Source: Devosia sp. Leaf420 (GTDB taxonomy: Bacteria; Pseudomonadota; Alphaproteobacteria; Rhizobiales; Devosiaceae). Taken from it: 64,000 nucleotides of DNA. Every line of letters starts with the position of its first letter. Position 1 is the first letter of the stretch. The notes beneath the pieces are model-generated. The model was given only the letters and a program-made list of their open reading frames with translations, was not told the origin of the DNA and made no database searches. The translations under genes were made by a program, and so were the position numbers. Of the stretch, positions 49,713 to 59,204 are shown one piece after another. The DNA lies in the NCBI RefSeq assembly GCF_001425445.1, contig NZ_LMQU01000003.1:1-64000 (forward strand). Direction: 5' to 3'.

Positions 49713-49742
49713 GACAAACCCGCTGGAAATGCTGCGTGGCGG

Positions 49743-50936
49743 TTAGCGGAATTCCGGACGAGCGTCAAACAAGCGCTGGTACTCGTCAAGAGCATAGGGG
49801 TCGGTCATCCCGGCTATAAAGTCGGCGACGATCCGCGCGCGGTCGGTTGTGGAACTGGCCGAAGCTGACGCGATACCCCATCTGCCGGGCATGACGTCAC
49901 TTTCCATATAGGCCGCAAACAGGCGCTCGACCACGCTTTCACTCTCGCGAACCGGGCGCATGACGGCTTCGTCGCGATAGACGCGGTTAAAGAGAACCTC
50001 TTTCAGTCCACGCTCTGCGGCCGCAGTCTCCTCAGAAAACGTAACGAGAGTTTTACCGGCCATGCGCACATCCTCGGCCGATTCCACGCCTGCCGACTCG
50101 AGGTTGAGCGCACTTTGGCGGATCACGTCTTCGATGGCGCGGGTGATCATCCTGCGCTGAACCTCGTGCGTCTGGCGCTTGGGGCCGACCTTTGGATAGA
50201 GGCTTTCCACCTCTAAAACGATCGGACCGGCCATCGGGGCGTCTTCGAAATCAGTCAGTTTGACGAGACCAGCGCGCAACGCGTCGTCAATGTCATGGGC
50301 ATTGTAAGCGATATCATCCGAAATGGCCGCGACCTGCGCTTCGAGCGAGGCATGGCTCGACAGGCGAAGGTCCGCAATAGCGGGGATGTCATTGACGCCG
50401 GCGGGCAAGCCCTCTGCGATGTATCGACCGACTGGTTGGCCGGCGGCATCTACCATCGGTCCATTGTGCTTGAGGATGCCCTCTAGCGTTTCCCAGGTGA
50501 GATTAAGACCATCGTGCTCGGCATAGCGATTTTCGAGCTGCGTCACGACGCGGAGCGCCTGGACGTTGTGGTCGAATCCGCCATAGGGCGCCATGGCCCG
50601 ATGCAGGGCACGTTCCCCCGCGTGACCGAACGGGGTATGGCCGAGGTCGTGGCTGAGCGCGAGCGCTTCGGCCAAATCTTCGTTGAGCCGGAGGGCGCGG
50701 GCGATGGAGCGGGCGATTTGGCTGACTTCGAGCGTATGAGTCAGCCGGTTGCGAAAGTGACGGCCTTCGTGATGGAGAAAGACCTGCGTCTTGTGCTGCA
50801 GTCGACGGAAGGCCGTCGAATGGATGATGCGGTCGCGATCGCGCTGGAATTCGGAGCGTGTGGGGCTGGGCCCGGCGCCATAAAGGCGACCAAGCGAGTC
50901 TTCCGGATTGCTGGCATATGGAGCTGTTTCGCTCAT
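49743..50936 (-). CDS. dgt: Deoxyguanosinetriphosphate triphosphohydrolase-like protein
   Basis: 397-residue HD-superfamily dNTPase that splits dNTPs into nucleoside and triphosphate. The metal ligands are visible in N-R-L-T-H-T-L-E-V-S-Q and A-L-S-H-D-L-G-H-T-P-F-G-H-A-G-E, with a further aspartate in A-Y-N-A-H-D-I-D-D-A. The start at 50936 (M-S-E-T-A-P) is preferred to the in-frame ATG at 50966, whose extra ten residues are not conserved. Divergent from erpA. Confidence 0.92.
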   Translation of the reverse strand: MSETAPYASNPEDSLGRLYGAGPSPTRSEFQRDRDRIIHSTAFRRLQHKTQVFLHHEGRHFRNRLTHTLEVSQIARSIARALRLNEDLAEALALSHDLGHTPFGHAGERALHRAMAPYGGFDHNVQALRVVTQLENRYAEHDGLNLTWETLEGILKHNGPMVDAAGQPVGRYIAEGLPAGVNDIPAIADLRLSSHASLEAQVAAISDDIAYNAHDIDDALRAGLVKLTDFEDAPMAGPIVLEVESLYPKVGPKRQTHEVQRRMITRAIEDVIRQSALNLESAGVESAEDVRMAGKTLVTFSEETAAAERGLKEVLFNRVYRDEAVMRPVRESESVVERLFAAYMESDVMPGRWGIASASASSTTDRARIVADFIAGMTDPYALDEYQRLFDARPEFR

Positions 50937-51021
50937 CTTTTCGTTCTGCTCTTTGCATCGGCGCATGCTGCGCCTATCTTGTGCGTTGCGTTATGACATT
51001 ACGATCGTATCGGAAACTTCC

Positions 51022-51375
51022 ATGACTGCCGTTGCCACCGCCCAAACTGCCTCCGTGACATTGTCTGATCGCGCTGCCAAGCGCGTTTCGCGAATTCTGT
51101 CCAAGGAGCCCGCCGGAACCGTTTTGCGCGTCTCCGTCGCCGGTGGCGGCTGCTCAGGCTTTCAGTACGAATATAATCTCGTGCAGGAAACGGCCGGCGA
51201 TGACGATCTGGTCCTCAGCAAGGGCGACGCAACCGTGCTGATCGATTCCATGAGCCTTGAATTCATGGGCGGCTCGGAGATCGACTTCGTCGACGATCTC
51301 GTCGGCCAGTCGTTCCAGATCAAGAACCCCAATGCCGTCGCATCCTGCGGCTGCGGAACCAGCTTTGCCGTTTGA
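51022..51375 (+). CDS. erpA: Iron-sulfur cluster insertion protein (A-type carrier)
   Basis: 117-residue HesB/IscA-family protein that hands Fe-S clusters to target enzymes. The three cluster cysteines are visible: one in V-A-G-G-G-C-S-G-F-Q-Y and two in A-S-C-G-C-G-T-S-F. The start at 51022 has GGAAA upstream and gives a normal family N-terminus with a short Ala/Thr-rich lead. Complex I and other Fe-S enzymes are likely clients. It is divergent from dgt, as in other Rhizobiales. Confidence 0.93.
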   Translation: MTAVATAQTASVTLSDRAAKRVSRILSKEPAGTVLRVSVAGGGCSGFQYEYNLVQETAGDDDLVLSKGDATVLIDSMSLEFMGGSEIDFVDDLVGQSFQIKNPNAVASCGCGTSFAV

Positions 51376-51441
51376 CGCGGCCGTCGCCTCGTTTATCCTT
51401 ATCCCTCCGAAACATAAGAAGACGGAAGAGGGTAGGGCGGA

Positions 51442-52536
51442 ATGGACAGGGCAGAAGTCGATAGGGTGATCGATGAAGCGGTGACCGGCAAGAAGCTGGT
51501 CGGCACCGTGGTTATGGCGGCGATCAATGGGGAGATCGTCTATTCTCGCGCCGCTGGTCTCGCAGACCGCGAAGAATCAGAGCCGATGCGCGAAGACACG
51601 ATCTTTCGTGCAGCCTCGCTGACCAAACCGCTCGTCGCCGCAACGATTCTCGCCATGGCTGATCGAGGCCTGCTCAAGGTTACCGACCCGGTTTCGGACT
51701 ATCTTCCTTATTTCACGCCGGCGCTGCCGGACGGCTCACGGCCTGTTATCACGCTCAAGCATCTGCTGACGCACACTGCCGGGCTCACATACGACTATTC
51801 CAAGGACCCGCGGATCAGCCCGGGCCTGACGGATACGACGACAAGCCTTGATGGGGTGCTCCGCCTGATCGCCGAGCAACCGCTGAATTACGCGCCTGGA
51901 ACGTCCTGGCTCTACTCAATGGCGATCGACGTTCTAGGCGGGGTTGCTGCAGCGGTGCATGGCACTGACCTCGCGACGGCAGTTGCGCATTACGTCACCA
52001 GTCCGCTCGGCATGAAGGATACAGTGTTCCATCTCGATAGCGATGAGCGTCTCGCCGTGCCTTATACCGATGGCGAGACCGAGCCGGTCCGGATGACTGA
52101 TCCACACGCTGCCAAGAACCCATGGAATGCTGTCACGACTTTTTCGCCCAAGCGGATTTTCAACGCGCAGGCCTTCCAGTCGGGCGGTGGCGGCATGGCG
52201 ACGACCGCGCCGGATTACATGCGCTTCCTGATGGCCGTGACGCAGGGCGGTGCGCCGATCCTTGAGGCCCAGACAGCCCGGGCGGCGCTGCAAGATCAGA
52301 TGGGCTACGAGCGTGACCCCGGCCAGGCATTCAGCTTCTTTGGCAGCTATACCGTCGATCCGGCGCGCGCCATTTTGCCTTGGACCGCGGGCACCAACAA
52401 CTGGGGCGGCATCTATGGCCATGTGTGGTCGATAGAGCCGAGCCGCAAAATATGTTCGGTGTCGCTGACCAATACGGCATTCTATGGCGGCGAGCTTGAG
52501 TATCCGCTGCGGCTGCGCCAAGCTATCCACGCCTGA
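51442..52536 (+). CDS. Serine hydrolase of the beta-lactamase/class C-like family
   Basis: 364 residues. The nucleophile motif is S-L-T-K in F-R-A-A-S-L-T-K-P, and a tyrosine motif Y-S-M lies in S-W-L-Y-S-M-A-I-D. H-L-L-T-H-T-A-G-L precedes the second motif, as in EstB-type esterases and D-aminopeptidase-like proteins. No signal peptide is present, so it is probably cytoplasmic and an esterase rather than an antibiotic-inactivating enzyme. A GGGTAGGG octamer lies at 51430-51437, in the ribosome-binding region. Confidence 0.85.
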   Translation: MDRAEVDRVIDEAVTGKKLVGTVVMAAINGEIVYSRAAGLADREESEPMREDTIFRAASLTKPLVAATILAMADRGLLKVTDPVSDYLPYFTPALPDGSRPVITLKHLLTHTAGLTYDYSKDPRISPGLTDTTTSLDGVLRLIAEQPLNYAPGTSWLYSMAIDVLGGVAAAVHGTDLATAVAHYVTSPLGMKDTVFHLDSDERLAVPYTDGETEPVRMTDPHAAKNPWNAVTTFSPKRIFNAQAFQSGGGGMATTAPDYMRFLMAVTQGGAPILEAQTARAALQDQMGYERDPGQAFSFFGSYTVDPARAILPWTAGTNNWGGIYGHVWSIEPSRKICSVSLTNTAFYGGELEYPLRLRQAIHA

Positions 52537-52560
52537 GACCCGAGCGGAAAGACTGCCACG

Positions 52561-53340
52561 ATGCGTATCGCCACATGGAATATCAATGGCATCAAAGCCC
52601 GCCTCGAGCTGCTGCTGAAGTGGCTCGATGAGGAAAAGCCCGATATCGTCGGTCTGCAGGAAATCAAGACCGTCGACGAGGGCTTTCCCACGGCTGAAAT
52701 CGAGGCATTGGGCTACAATGTTGTGACCCATGGTCAGAAAAGCTGGAACGGGGTGGCGTTGCTCTCGAAACTGCCGTTCGATGAGGTTATGCGCGGTCTG
52801 CCCGGTGACGACGCCGATGAACAATCGCGCCTGATCGAGGCAGTCTTTTCTGTCGAAGGCGGCGTTGTGCGCGTCTGCAATATCTATCTGCCCAACGGAA
52901 ATCCGGTCGATACCGAGAAATTTCCCTACAAGCTGCGGTGGATGGATCGGCTCAATGCCTATGTCGCTGATCGCCTGACGCTGGAAGAGCCGTTCGTGCT
53001 GATGGGGGATTTCAACCTGATCCCGGCGCCGATCGACGCGCATGACCCAGAGGCCTGGTGGGGCGATGCGCTCTACCGGCCTGAAAGCCTCGAACGATTC
53101 CGCGTGCTAAAGAACATGGGCATGACTGACGCCCTGCGAGCCCTAACATCGGAGCAGACATTCACGTTCTGGGATTTTCAGGCTGGCGCTTGGCGCCGCA
53201 ATGCCGGCATCCGCATCGATCACCTGATGCTCTCGCCTCAAGCAACCGATCGACTCGACGGCATCACGGTCCACAAGGACGTGCGTGGCTGGGACAAGCC
53301 GAGCGATCACGTGCCTGTGGAAGGCCAGTTCAGCTTCTGA
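52561..53340 (+). CDS. xth: Exodeoxyribonuclease III
   Basis: 259-residue AP endonuclease/3' exonuclease used in base-excision repair. Conserved blocks are I-A-T-W-N-I-N-G-I-K-A-R, I-V-G-L-Q-E-I-K (catalytic Glu), N-I-Y-L-P-N-G-N, L-M-G-D-F-N-L-I-P and the C-terminal P-S-D-H-V-P-V. Length is normal. Its neighbours are a serine hydrolase upstream and scpA 80 bases downstream. Confidence 0.95.
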   Translation: MRIATWNINGIKARLELLLKWLDEEKPDIVGLQEIKTVDEGFPTAEIEALGYNVVTHGQKSWNGVALLSKLPFDEVMRGLPGDDADEQSRLIEAVFSVEGGVVRVCNIYLPNGNPVDTEKFPYKLRWMDRLNAYVADRLTLEEPFVLMGDFNLIPAPIDAHDPEAWWGDALYRPESLERFRVLKNMGMTDALRALTSEQTFTFWDFQAGAWRRNAGIRIDHLMLSPQATDRLDGITVHKDVRGWDKPSDHVPVEGQFSF

Positions 53341-53420
53341 TTCTGCCGGTATCGCCGTCTTGACGCCCTGCGGGCTCGGGGACATGGATTGAGCATGATC
53401 GTCGCGCGGCAGATATCGCC

Positions 53421-54194
53421 ATGAGTGAACTAGAGGCCCACTGGCTCGAAACCGAGCCGGCAGACGCCGAGGTTCTGCATGTCGATGTGCGAGGCTATGA
53501 GGGCCCGCTCGATCTGCTGCTCGACTTGGCGCGGCGGCAGAAGGTTGATCTCGCCTCGATCTCGATCCTGTCGCTCGCCGAGCAATATCTGGACTTCATC
53601 GAGACGGCGCGGGAAGGGCGGCTAGAAGTGGCTGCCGACTACCTCGTCATGGCGGCCTGGCTTGCTTATCTCAAAAGCCGGCTCATGGTGCCGCAGGCGC
53701 CGGACGATGACGAGCCCTCCGGCGAAATGCTTGCGGCCATGCTGCAATTCCGGCTCAAGCGCCTTGAGGCAATGCGGCTGGCTGCAAGTCGCCTTCTCGG
53801 GAGAGCGTGTCTTGGGCGCGAAGTTTTTGCGCGCGGCGCTGGGGAACCTCTGGTGGTAACGCGCAAAGCGAAGTGGGAGGCAAGTTACTACGAGCTTCTC
53901 AAGGCCTATTCGGCACAGCGCGAACGGGGATCCATCACCGACTATAAGCCCATCATCAGAACCGTCTGGTCGCTTCAGGATGCGCGAGACATTTTGCAGC
54001 GGCTGATCGGCGACAGCGCCGAATGGATCGCCATGGATCATTATCTCGCGGAATATCTCGCCATCCCAAAAGACCGCACCACGATCCGGGCCTCCACATT
54101 TGCCTCGAGTCTGGAGCTGGTACGCCAAGGCCAAATCGAAATCCGACAGCATGAGACTTTCGGCCCGATCCTCTTGCGCAGGCGGCAGGTGTAG
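53421..54194 (+). CDS. scpA: Segregation and condensation protein A
   Basis: 257-residue kleisin that bridges SMC heads with ScpB, compacting and separating chromosomes. The N-terminal block Y-E-G-P-L-D-L-L-L-D-L-A-R-R-Q-K-V-D-L is diagnostic, followed by A-A-W-L-A-Y-L-K-S-R-L. The GGGAAGGG octamer at 53611 is within this gene. Two bases separate its stop from the GTG candidate start of scpB, so the two are coupled. Confidence 0.94.
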   Translation: MSELEAHWLETEPADAEVLHVDVRGYEGPLDLLLDLARRQKVDLASISILSLAEQYLDFIETAREGRLEVAADYLVMAAWLAYLKSRLMVPQAPDDDEPSGEMLAAMLQFRLKRLEAMRLAASRLLGRACLGREVFARGAGEPLVVTRKAKWEASYYELLKAYSAQRERGSITDYKPIIRTVWSLQDARDILQRLIGDSAEWIAMDHYLAEYLAIPKDRTTIRASTFASSLELVRQGQIEIRQHETFGPILLRRRQV

Positions 54195-54199
54195 CAGTG

Positions 54200-54847
54200 A
54201 TGCACGATGACGGACCGCCGATGAGCGTTCGGGAGCGGCTATTGAGAATCGTCGAGGCAGTTCTGTTCGCTTCGCCTGAGCCGCTCTCGCTCGCCGAAAT
54301 TCTGCCCTATGTCGGCGAGGGTGCAGACCTGCCTTCTCTGATCGAGGAATTGCGAAACCAATATGCCCCACGTGGCATCAACCTCGTGCGGCGCGGCGAC
54401 AAATGGGCGTTTCGCACTGCTGATGACCTCGGCTTTCTTTTGCGGCGCGAGGAGGAAGAAACCCGTCCGCTTTCCCGCGCTGCTCTCGAAACCTTGGCGA
54501 TCATCGCTTATCACCAGCCAACCACGCGCGCTGAGATCGAGGAAGTGCGCGGGGTTGCGGTGGGCAAGGGTACGCTAGACCTTTTGATGGAAGCAGGCTG
54601 GGTGCGGATGCGCGGGCGCCGCCGCACGCCGGGGCGCCCTGTGACCTATGGCACGACCGACGGGTTTCTCGACTACTTCAGCCTTGAAAGCCTCACTGAT
54701 CTTCCCGGGCTCGACGAACTCAAGGGGGCAGGGCTCCTGTCATCGCGACTTCCTGCCTCGTTGCAGATCCCTTTGCCGTTCGATGGCGACTTGCGAGAAG
54801 ACGAGGATCCGCTTGATCCGGATGATGCCGGTGTGGACGCGGAATAG
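54200..54847 (+). CDS. scpB: Segregation and condensation protein B
   Basis: 215-residue winged-helix partner of ScpA in the SMC-ScpAB complex. L-L-R-I-V-E-A-V-L-F-A-S-P-E-P-L near the N-terminus and L-E-T-L-A-I-I-A-Y-H-Q-P-T-T-R-A-E-I-E are family blocks, followed by G-R-P-V-T-Y-G-T-T. The ATG at 54200 was chosen; a GTG one codon earlier and an ATG at 54221 are alternatives. The acidic C-terminal tail is not conserved. Confidence 0.93.
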   Translation: MHDDGPPMSVRERLLRIVEAVLFASPEPLSLAEILPYVGEGADLPSLIEELRNQYAPRGINLVRRGDKWAFRTADDLGFLLRREEEETRPLSRAALETLAIIAYHQPTTRAEIEEVRGVAVGKGTLDLLMEAGWVRMRGRRRTPGRPVTYGTTDGFLDYFSLESLTDLPGLDELKGAGLLSSRLPASLQIPLPFDGDLREDEDPLDPDDAGVDAE

Positions 54848-54964
54848 TACTGGCGTTTTCGTGAGGTGCAAAAACCAACACGTTCTTGTGTTTGCCCGCG
54901 ATTGAACCTATTTCTGGCGCTATGTATCGCGTGTTACGCGTTCTAGAAGTCTAGGGAGATCAAC

Positions 54965-55177
54965 ATGCACGCGCCTTCCATTTGGGGCATCCTCGTCGTC
55001 GCCGTCGTCGTGGTTCTTTTGTTCGGCCGCGGGAAGATCTCCGGCATGATGGGCGAAGTCGCATCCGGCATCAAAGCCTTCCAGAAGGGCATGAAGGATG
55101 ACGATGACAAGCCGGTTGACCGGGTCACCACCACTGCCGACCTGAACGCCCGCGAAGCCGAGCGCAAGGACGTCTGA
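54965..55177 (+). CDS. tatA: Sec-independent translocase protein TatA
   Basis: 70 residues: one N-terminal helix ([15 protein letters not shown]), the F-G-R-G-K-I hinge, an amphipathic helix ([10 protein letters not shown]) and a charged tail. It forms the pore of the Tat pathway that exports folded, often cofactor-bearing proteins. GGGAGA precedes the start. A 117-base gap after scpB probably holds the tat promoter. Confidence 0.94.
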   Translation: MHAPSIWGILVVAVVVVLLFGRGKISGMMGEVASGIKAFQKGMKDDDDKPVDRVTTTADLNAREAERKDV

Positions 55178-55226
55178 TCCTTCTCGGCCCGACTAGCGAC
55201 CCTGCGTCGCGCCCGGAGACTATTCT

Positions 55227-56009
55227 ATGCTCGGTCTAGGCTGGACAGAGATGCTTGTGATCGGCGTCGTTGCGCTGATCGTCATCGGTCCAAAAGATTT
55301 GCCCGTCGTTATGGGGCGCCTCGGAAAATTCATGGGGCAGATCCGCCGCATGGGCAACGAGTTCCAACGTGAAATCAATCGGACCACCGGGCTCGATGAG
55401 GTGCGCAATCTGCGTAACTCGATCACTTCGCCGCTGAAGAAAACCGCCGAAGAAATTCGGCGCGATTTCAACACGATGACGCCGACCGGCCAAAAGCCGA
55501 GCGGCATAATCAAGCCGGCCGATCCAAAAGTCGAAAGCGTCGTCGATGAACTTCGTGCCGCAGCCGGCATGCCCGTTGAAGCGAAGTCGAATGATGAACT
55601 CGCCGCAGACTATGGTTTCAAGCCGAGTGAAACGTCGACTGGTCCGGTCAAGGCCGCTCAAGTGAGCCCACCCAAGCCGCTGTCTCCGGTGCCAACGGCA
55701 CCGGTGGTTATGAGCGATCTTGCGCCTATTGAGACGGTCGTTGCTCCCAAGCCAAAGACTGTGCGGGCGGCCCCGGCAAAGAAGCCTGCTCCCAAGAAGG
55801 CCGTCGCAGCGAAAACTTCGGAAGTCGAAGTGCTCGCCAATACGCCCCCTGCGGTGGGTGCAGAGCTCGCGCCTGTCGAAGTGCCTAAGAAGCCGCGCAA
55901 GCCTCGCGTGAAAGCTGCCGTGACCGTTGCGGAAGCTGAGCCGATCGCCCCGGTTAAAAAGCCGCGCGCTCCCCGGAAGAAGCCGGAAACTCCGGAAGAA
56001 ACGAAGTAG
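55227..56009 (+). CDS. tatB: Sec-independent translocase protein TatB
   Basis: 260 residues. The N-terminal 80 residues are typical TatB: M-L-G-L-G-W-T-E-M-L-V-I-G-V-V-A-L-I-V-I-G-P-K-D-L-P, then an amphipathic helix with R-M-G-N-E-F-Q-R-E-I-N. The remaining part is a Pro/Ala/Lys-rich tail that becomes strongly basic near the end (K-K-P-R-K-P-R-V-K-A and K-K-P-R-A-P-R-K-K-P). Most TatB proteins are about 140-200 residues, so this tail is long. TatB receives Tat substrates with TatC. Confidence 0.92.
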   Translation: MLGLGWTEMLVIGVVALIVIGPKDLPVVMGRLGKFMGQIRRMGNEFQREINRTTGLDEVRNLRNSITSPLKKTAEEIRRDFNTMTPTGQKPSGIIKPADPKVESVVDELRAAAGMPVEAKSNDELAADYGFKPSETSTGPVKAAQVSPPKPLSPVPTAPVVMSDLAPIETVVAPKPKTVRAAPAKKPAPKKAVAAKTSEVEVLANTPPAVGAELAPVEVPKKPRKPRVKAAVTVAEAEPIAPVKKPRAPRKKPETPEETK

Positions 56010-56013
56010 TTAA

Positions 56014-56856
56014 ATGGCCGACGTGAAGCAGCCGCAGCTCAAAAATCAGAACAAGCCAGAGATCGAAGACGAGCTCGCCGGCAGCGAAGCGCCGCTTCTT
56101 GAGCATCTGATCGAGCTGCGAAAGCGTCTGATCAACTGCGCGATTGCCATCGTCGTTTTGATGGTCGGGTGCTTTCTGGTCTCGAAGAATATCTTCGATA
56201 TTCTGCTCGGGCCCTATCGCGGGGTTTATGCCAACGACCCCACGCACAAGATCGAGCTGATCTATACTGCCCCCCAGGAGCTTTTCTTCACCGAAGTGAA
56301 CCTCGCCTTTTTCGGTGCGATCTTCCTTGGTTTCCCGTTCATGGCCTCGCAAATTTATATGTTTGTGGCGCCCGGGCTCTATAAGCATGAGCGCAAGGCG
56401 CTGGTGCCCTATCTGATCGCGACGCCCGTGTTTTTCATCCTGGGCGCTGCGATGGTCTACTTCACCGTTCTGCCTATGGCCCTCCATTTCTTTGCCAGCA
56501 TGCAGACCGAAGAAATCACGCTGGTGCCGCGCGTCTCCGAATATCTCGGCTTCGCCATGACGCTGATTCTGGCGTTTGGCGTCTGCTTCCAGCTTCCGGT
56601 CGTCTTGACGTTGCTGGCGCAGATTGATCTCGTCAATGTCGACATGCTCAAGAAGGGGCGGCGTTACGCCATCGTCGGCATCTTGATCGTTGCAGCGCTG
56701 ATTACGCCGCCGGATCCGATTTCCCAGATCGGGCTTGCCCTGCCGATGTACGGGCTTTACGAACTGGCAATCCTGTCCGTTCGCATGGTCCAGAAGCGTC
56801 GTGAAGCGGCCCTGGCGGCACAGGAAGCCGAGCTTTCCAGCTCATCTACCGAATAA
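56014..56856 (+). CDS. tatC: Sec-independent translocase protein TatC
   Basis: 280-residue protein with six transmembrane helices; the receptor for twin-arginine signal peptides. A-P-L-L-E-H-L-I-E-L-R-K-R-L before helix 1, the L-F-F-T-E-V loop glutamate and A-L-I-T-P-P-D-P-I-S-Q are family landmarks. It starts four bases after the tatB stop, so tatA-tatB-tatC form one operon. Confidence 0.96.
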   Translation: MADVKQPQLKNQNKPEIEDELAGSEAPLLEHLIELRKRLINCAIAIVVLMVGCFLVSKNIFDILLGPYRGVYANDPTHKIELIYTAPQELFFTEVNLAFFGAIFLGFPFMASQIYMFVAPGLYKHERKALVPYLIATPVFFILGAAMVYFTVLPMALHFFASMQTEEITLVPRVSEYLGFAMTLILAFGVCFQLPVVLTLLAQIDLVNVDMLKKGRRYAIVGILIVAALITPPDPISQIGLALPMYGLYELAILSVRMVQKRREAALAAQEAELSSSSTE

Positions 56857-56973
56857 GCGCATCGCGTTATCCCGCGGTGCAGCACGTTCTGTCCCGCGGC
56901 ACTGGCAGGCACGCCCGGGACGGATTGATCCAGGCCTGCAGCAACCAGAGGCGGGCTGGGCCCGTGGTGACCG

Positions 56974-58302
56974 ATGTTCGATATCAAGTGGATTAGAGCC
57001 AACGCCGAAACTTTCGACGCTGCCGTTTCCCGGCGCAAGAATGTTTCCGTGCGCTCTTCCGATCTTCTTGCGATCGACGACCGTCGGCGCGAGATCATCG
57101 GTCGCCTCAACGAAGCACAGGAAAAGCGCAATACGCTGTCCAAACAGATCGGCCAGGCCAAGGCCCAAAAGGATGAGGCCAAAGCTCAGGAGCTGATGGC
57201 CGAAGTCGCGCGCCTCAAGGAGTTCATCCCGACGGGTGAAGCAGAAGAGCGCGCGGTTGAAGCCGAACTGCGCTCGGCCATGGCCGTCATTCCAAACATG
57301 ATGCTCGACGAAGTGCCGACCGGCGAAGACGAGAGCGGCAATGTTGAGTACTTTGGTCCTAACGGCTCGGCCGAAACGGCTGCTCGTGTTCGTCCGGCCA
57401 AGCCCAGCTTTTCGTTTGCACCCAAGGAGCATTACGAAATCGGCGTCGCCACCAAGGACATGGATTTCGAAACCGCCGCCAAGCTATCCGGCAGCCGCTT
57501 CGTCATCTTGAAGGGCCAAGTCGCGCGGCTGGAACGTGCCATCGGACAATTCATGCTCGATCTTCACACCACGGAGCACGGCTATCTCGAAGTGCAGCCG
57601 CCGCTGCTCGTGCGCGATGAGGCGTTGTTTGGCACCAACCAATTGCCGAAATTCGAGGAAGACCTGTTTTTCACGCCACATGGCGACAGCCGTCTCGCGC
57701 TGATCCCGACGGCCGAAGTGCCGCTGACCAATATGGTCCGCGAGTCGATTCTGTCTGAAGAAGAACTGCCGCTGCGCTTTTCGGCGCTGACGCCTTGTTT
57801 CCGGTCCGAGGCTGGCTCTGCTGGCCGCGATACGCGCGGTATGCTTCGCCAACATCAGTTCGATAAGGTGGAGATGGTGTCGGTGACGACGCCCGAAGCC
57901 TCGATCGAAGAACACGAGCGCATGCTCGCCTGCGCCGAGGCGGTGCTGCAACGACTTGGTCTCCACTACCGGGTTATGACCCTTTGCACCGGTGACGTAG
58001 GCTTCGGCGCGCAAAAGACCTATGACATCGAGGTCTGGCTGCCTGGGCAGGATACCTATCGCGAGATTTCGTCTGTTTCCGTCTGCGGCGATTTCCAGGC
58101 ACGTCGCATGGAAGCGCGTTATCGCCCTTCCGGCGAAAAGCAGGCGCCAAGGTATGTGCACACGCTCAATGGCTCCGGAACGGCCGTCGGCCGCTGCCTC
58201 ATCGCGGTGCTCGAAAACTATCAGCAGGAAGACGGCTCCGTGCTGATTCCCGAAGCGTTGCAGCCCTATATGGGCGGGCTCACCTCCATCGGAGGCAAGT
58301 AA
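56974..58302 (+). CDS. serS: Seryl-tRNA synthetase
   Basis: 442-residue class II synthetase. The N-terminal coiled-coil arm (residues about 25-110) contacts the long variable arm of tRNA-Ser. Motif 2 lies in [16 protein letters not shown], motif 3 in [17 protein letters not shown]. The 117-base gap after tatC has no gene. surE starts three bases after the stop. Confidence 0.96.
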   Translation: MFDIKWIRANAETFDAAVSRRKNVSVRSSDLLAIDDRRREIIGRLNEAQEKRNTLSKQIGQAKAQKDEAKAQELMAEVARLKEFIPTGEAEERAVEAELRSAMAVIPNMMLDEVPTGEDESGNVEYFGPNGSAETAARVRPAKPSFSFAPKEHYEIGVATKDMDFETAAKLSGSRFVILKGQVARLERAIGQFMLDLHTTEHGYLEVQPPLLVRDEALFGTNQLPKFEEDLFFTPHGDSRLALIPTAEVPLTNMVRESILSEEELPLRFSALTPCFRSEAGSAGRDTRGMLRQHQFDKVEMVSVTTPEASIEEHERMLACAEAVLQRLGLHYRVMTLCTGDVGFGAQKTYDIEVWLPGQDTYREISSVSVCGDFQARRMEARYRPSGEKQAPRYVHTLNGSGTAVGRCLIAVLENYQQEDGSVLIPEALQPYMGGLTSIGGK

Positions 58303-58305
58303 GCC

Positions 58306-59082
58306 ATGCGCATCCTCATCACCAATGACGATGGTGTGGATGCGCCCGGCATCGCCATCATGGCCGAGATCGCGGCAGCTTTGTCCGACGACGTCTGGAT
58401 CGTGGCGCCCGACGGCAATCAGTCGGGCGCAGGCCACAGGTTCACCTTGGGCCGCGAACTGGCCCTCGAGCAACTAGGGTCCAAAAGATTTGCAGTTGTC
58501 GGCGGCTCTCCGGCCGACTGCGTCGTCGCTGGGATGACGCATCTGCTCGGCGATCGGCCTGCAGATCTCGTTCTCTCGGGCGTGAATGCCGGCCAAAACC
58601 TCGGCGATATCGTCAACTGTTCTGGCACTGCGGCCGGCGCGCGTGAGGGTGCGCTGCAAGGTGCCATCGGTATCGCGATGAGTCAGGCGATCGACTACGA
58701 GAAGAGCCATACGATCGATTGGTCGAACGCGACCCGATTTGGCGCCGCAACTGTGGAAGCGATCCTGCGCTCCAAGGGCGATGAAGACGTCTTTTACAAC
58801 GTCAATTTTCCCGCCTGTGAGCCGGGTGAAGTCAATGGAATCGCTGCGGTGCCGCATCAGCGCTTTTCTCGATCGGCTTTCCGGTATCACCCAAGCGATA
58901 GTCACAGCGCGTTCTATGTCTCGATTCCCGAAACCCCACAGCCACTCGATCCCGGCGCGGATTTCGAGGTTCTCAGACGGCAGAACACCATTACCGTGAC
59001 GCCATTTGCCCTGCAGCAAAGCGAGGCCAATGCCCTAGCGCGCCTTGCGGAATTGCGCTTATCCCCAGATCGGCAATCTTAA
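58306..59082 (+). CDS. surE: 5'/3'-nucleotidase SurE
   Basis: 258-residue metal-dependent phosphatase acting on nucleoside monophosphates. The catalytic pair D8-D9 is in I-L-I-T-N-D-D-G-V-D-A-P-G. P-D-G-N-Q-S-G and S-G-V-N-A-G-Q-N-L-G follow as expected. The usual Y-S-G-T loop reads N-C-S-G-T here. In many Rhizobiales a pcm gene follows surE; here the next gene is the LysM/LytM lipoprotein, with only 122 bases between. Confidence 0.95.
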   Translation: MRILITNDDGVDAPGIAIMAEIAAALSDDVWIVAPDGNQSGAGHRFTLGRELALEQLGSKRFAVVGGSPADCVVAGMTHLLGDRPADLVLSGVNAGQNLGDIVNCSGTAAGAREGALQGAIGIAMSQAIDYEKSHTIDWSNATRFGAATVEAILRSKGDEDVFYNVNFPACEPGEVNGIAAVPHQRFSRSAFRYHPSDSHSAFYVSIPETPQPLDPGADFEVLRRQNTITVTPFALQQSEANALARLAELRLSPDRQS

Positions 59083-59204
59083 CCTTACCTATTCGACAAT
59101 TTAGCCATGTCGAATTCACTCAATTCGCATCGACTTTAAATTCGTCTTTACCTTACCGGCCTAGTCTCGATTCCAGTGTTAAGTACCTGCGTGCGAGTTA
59201 GCCG

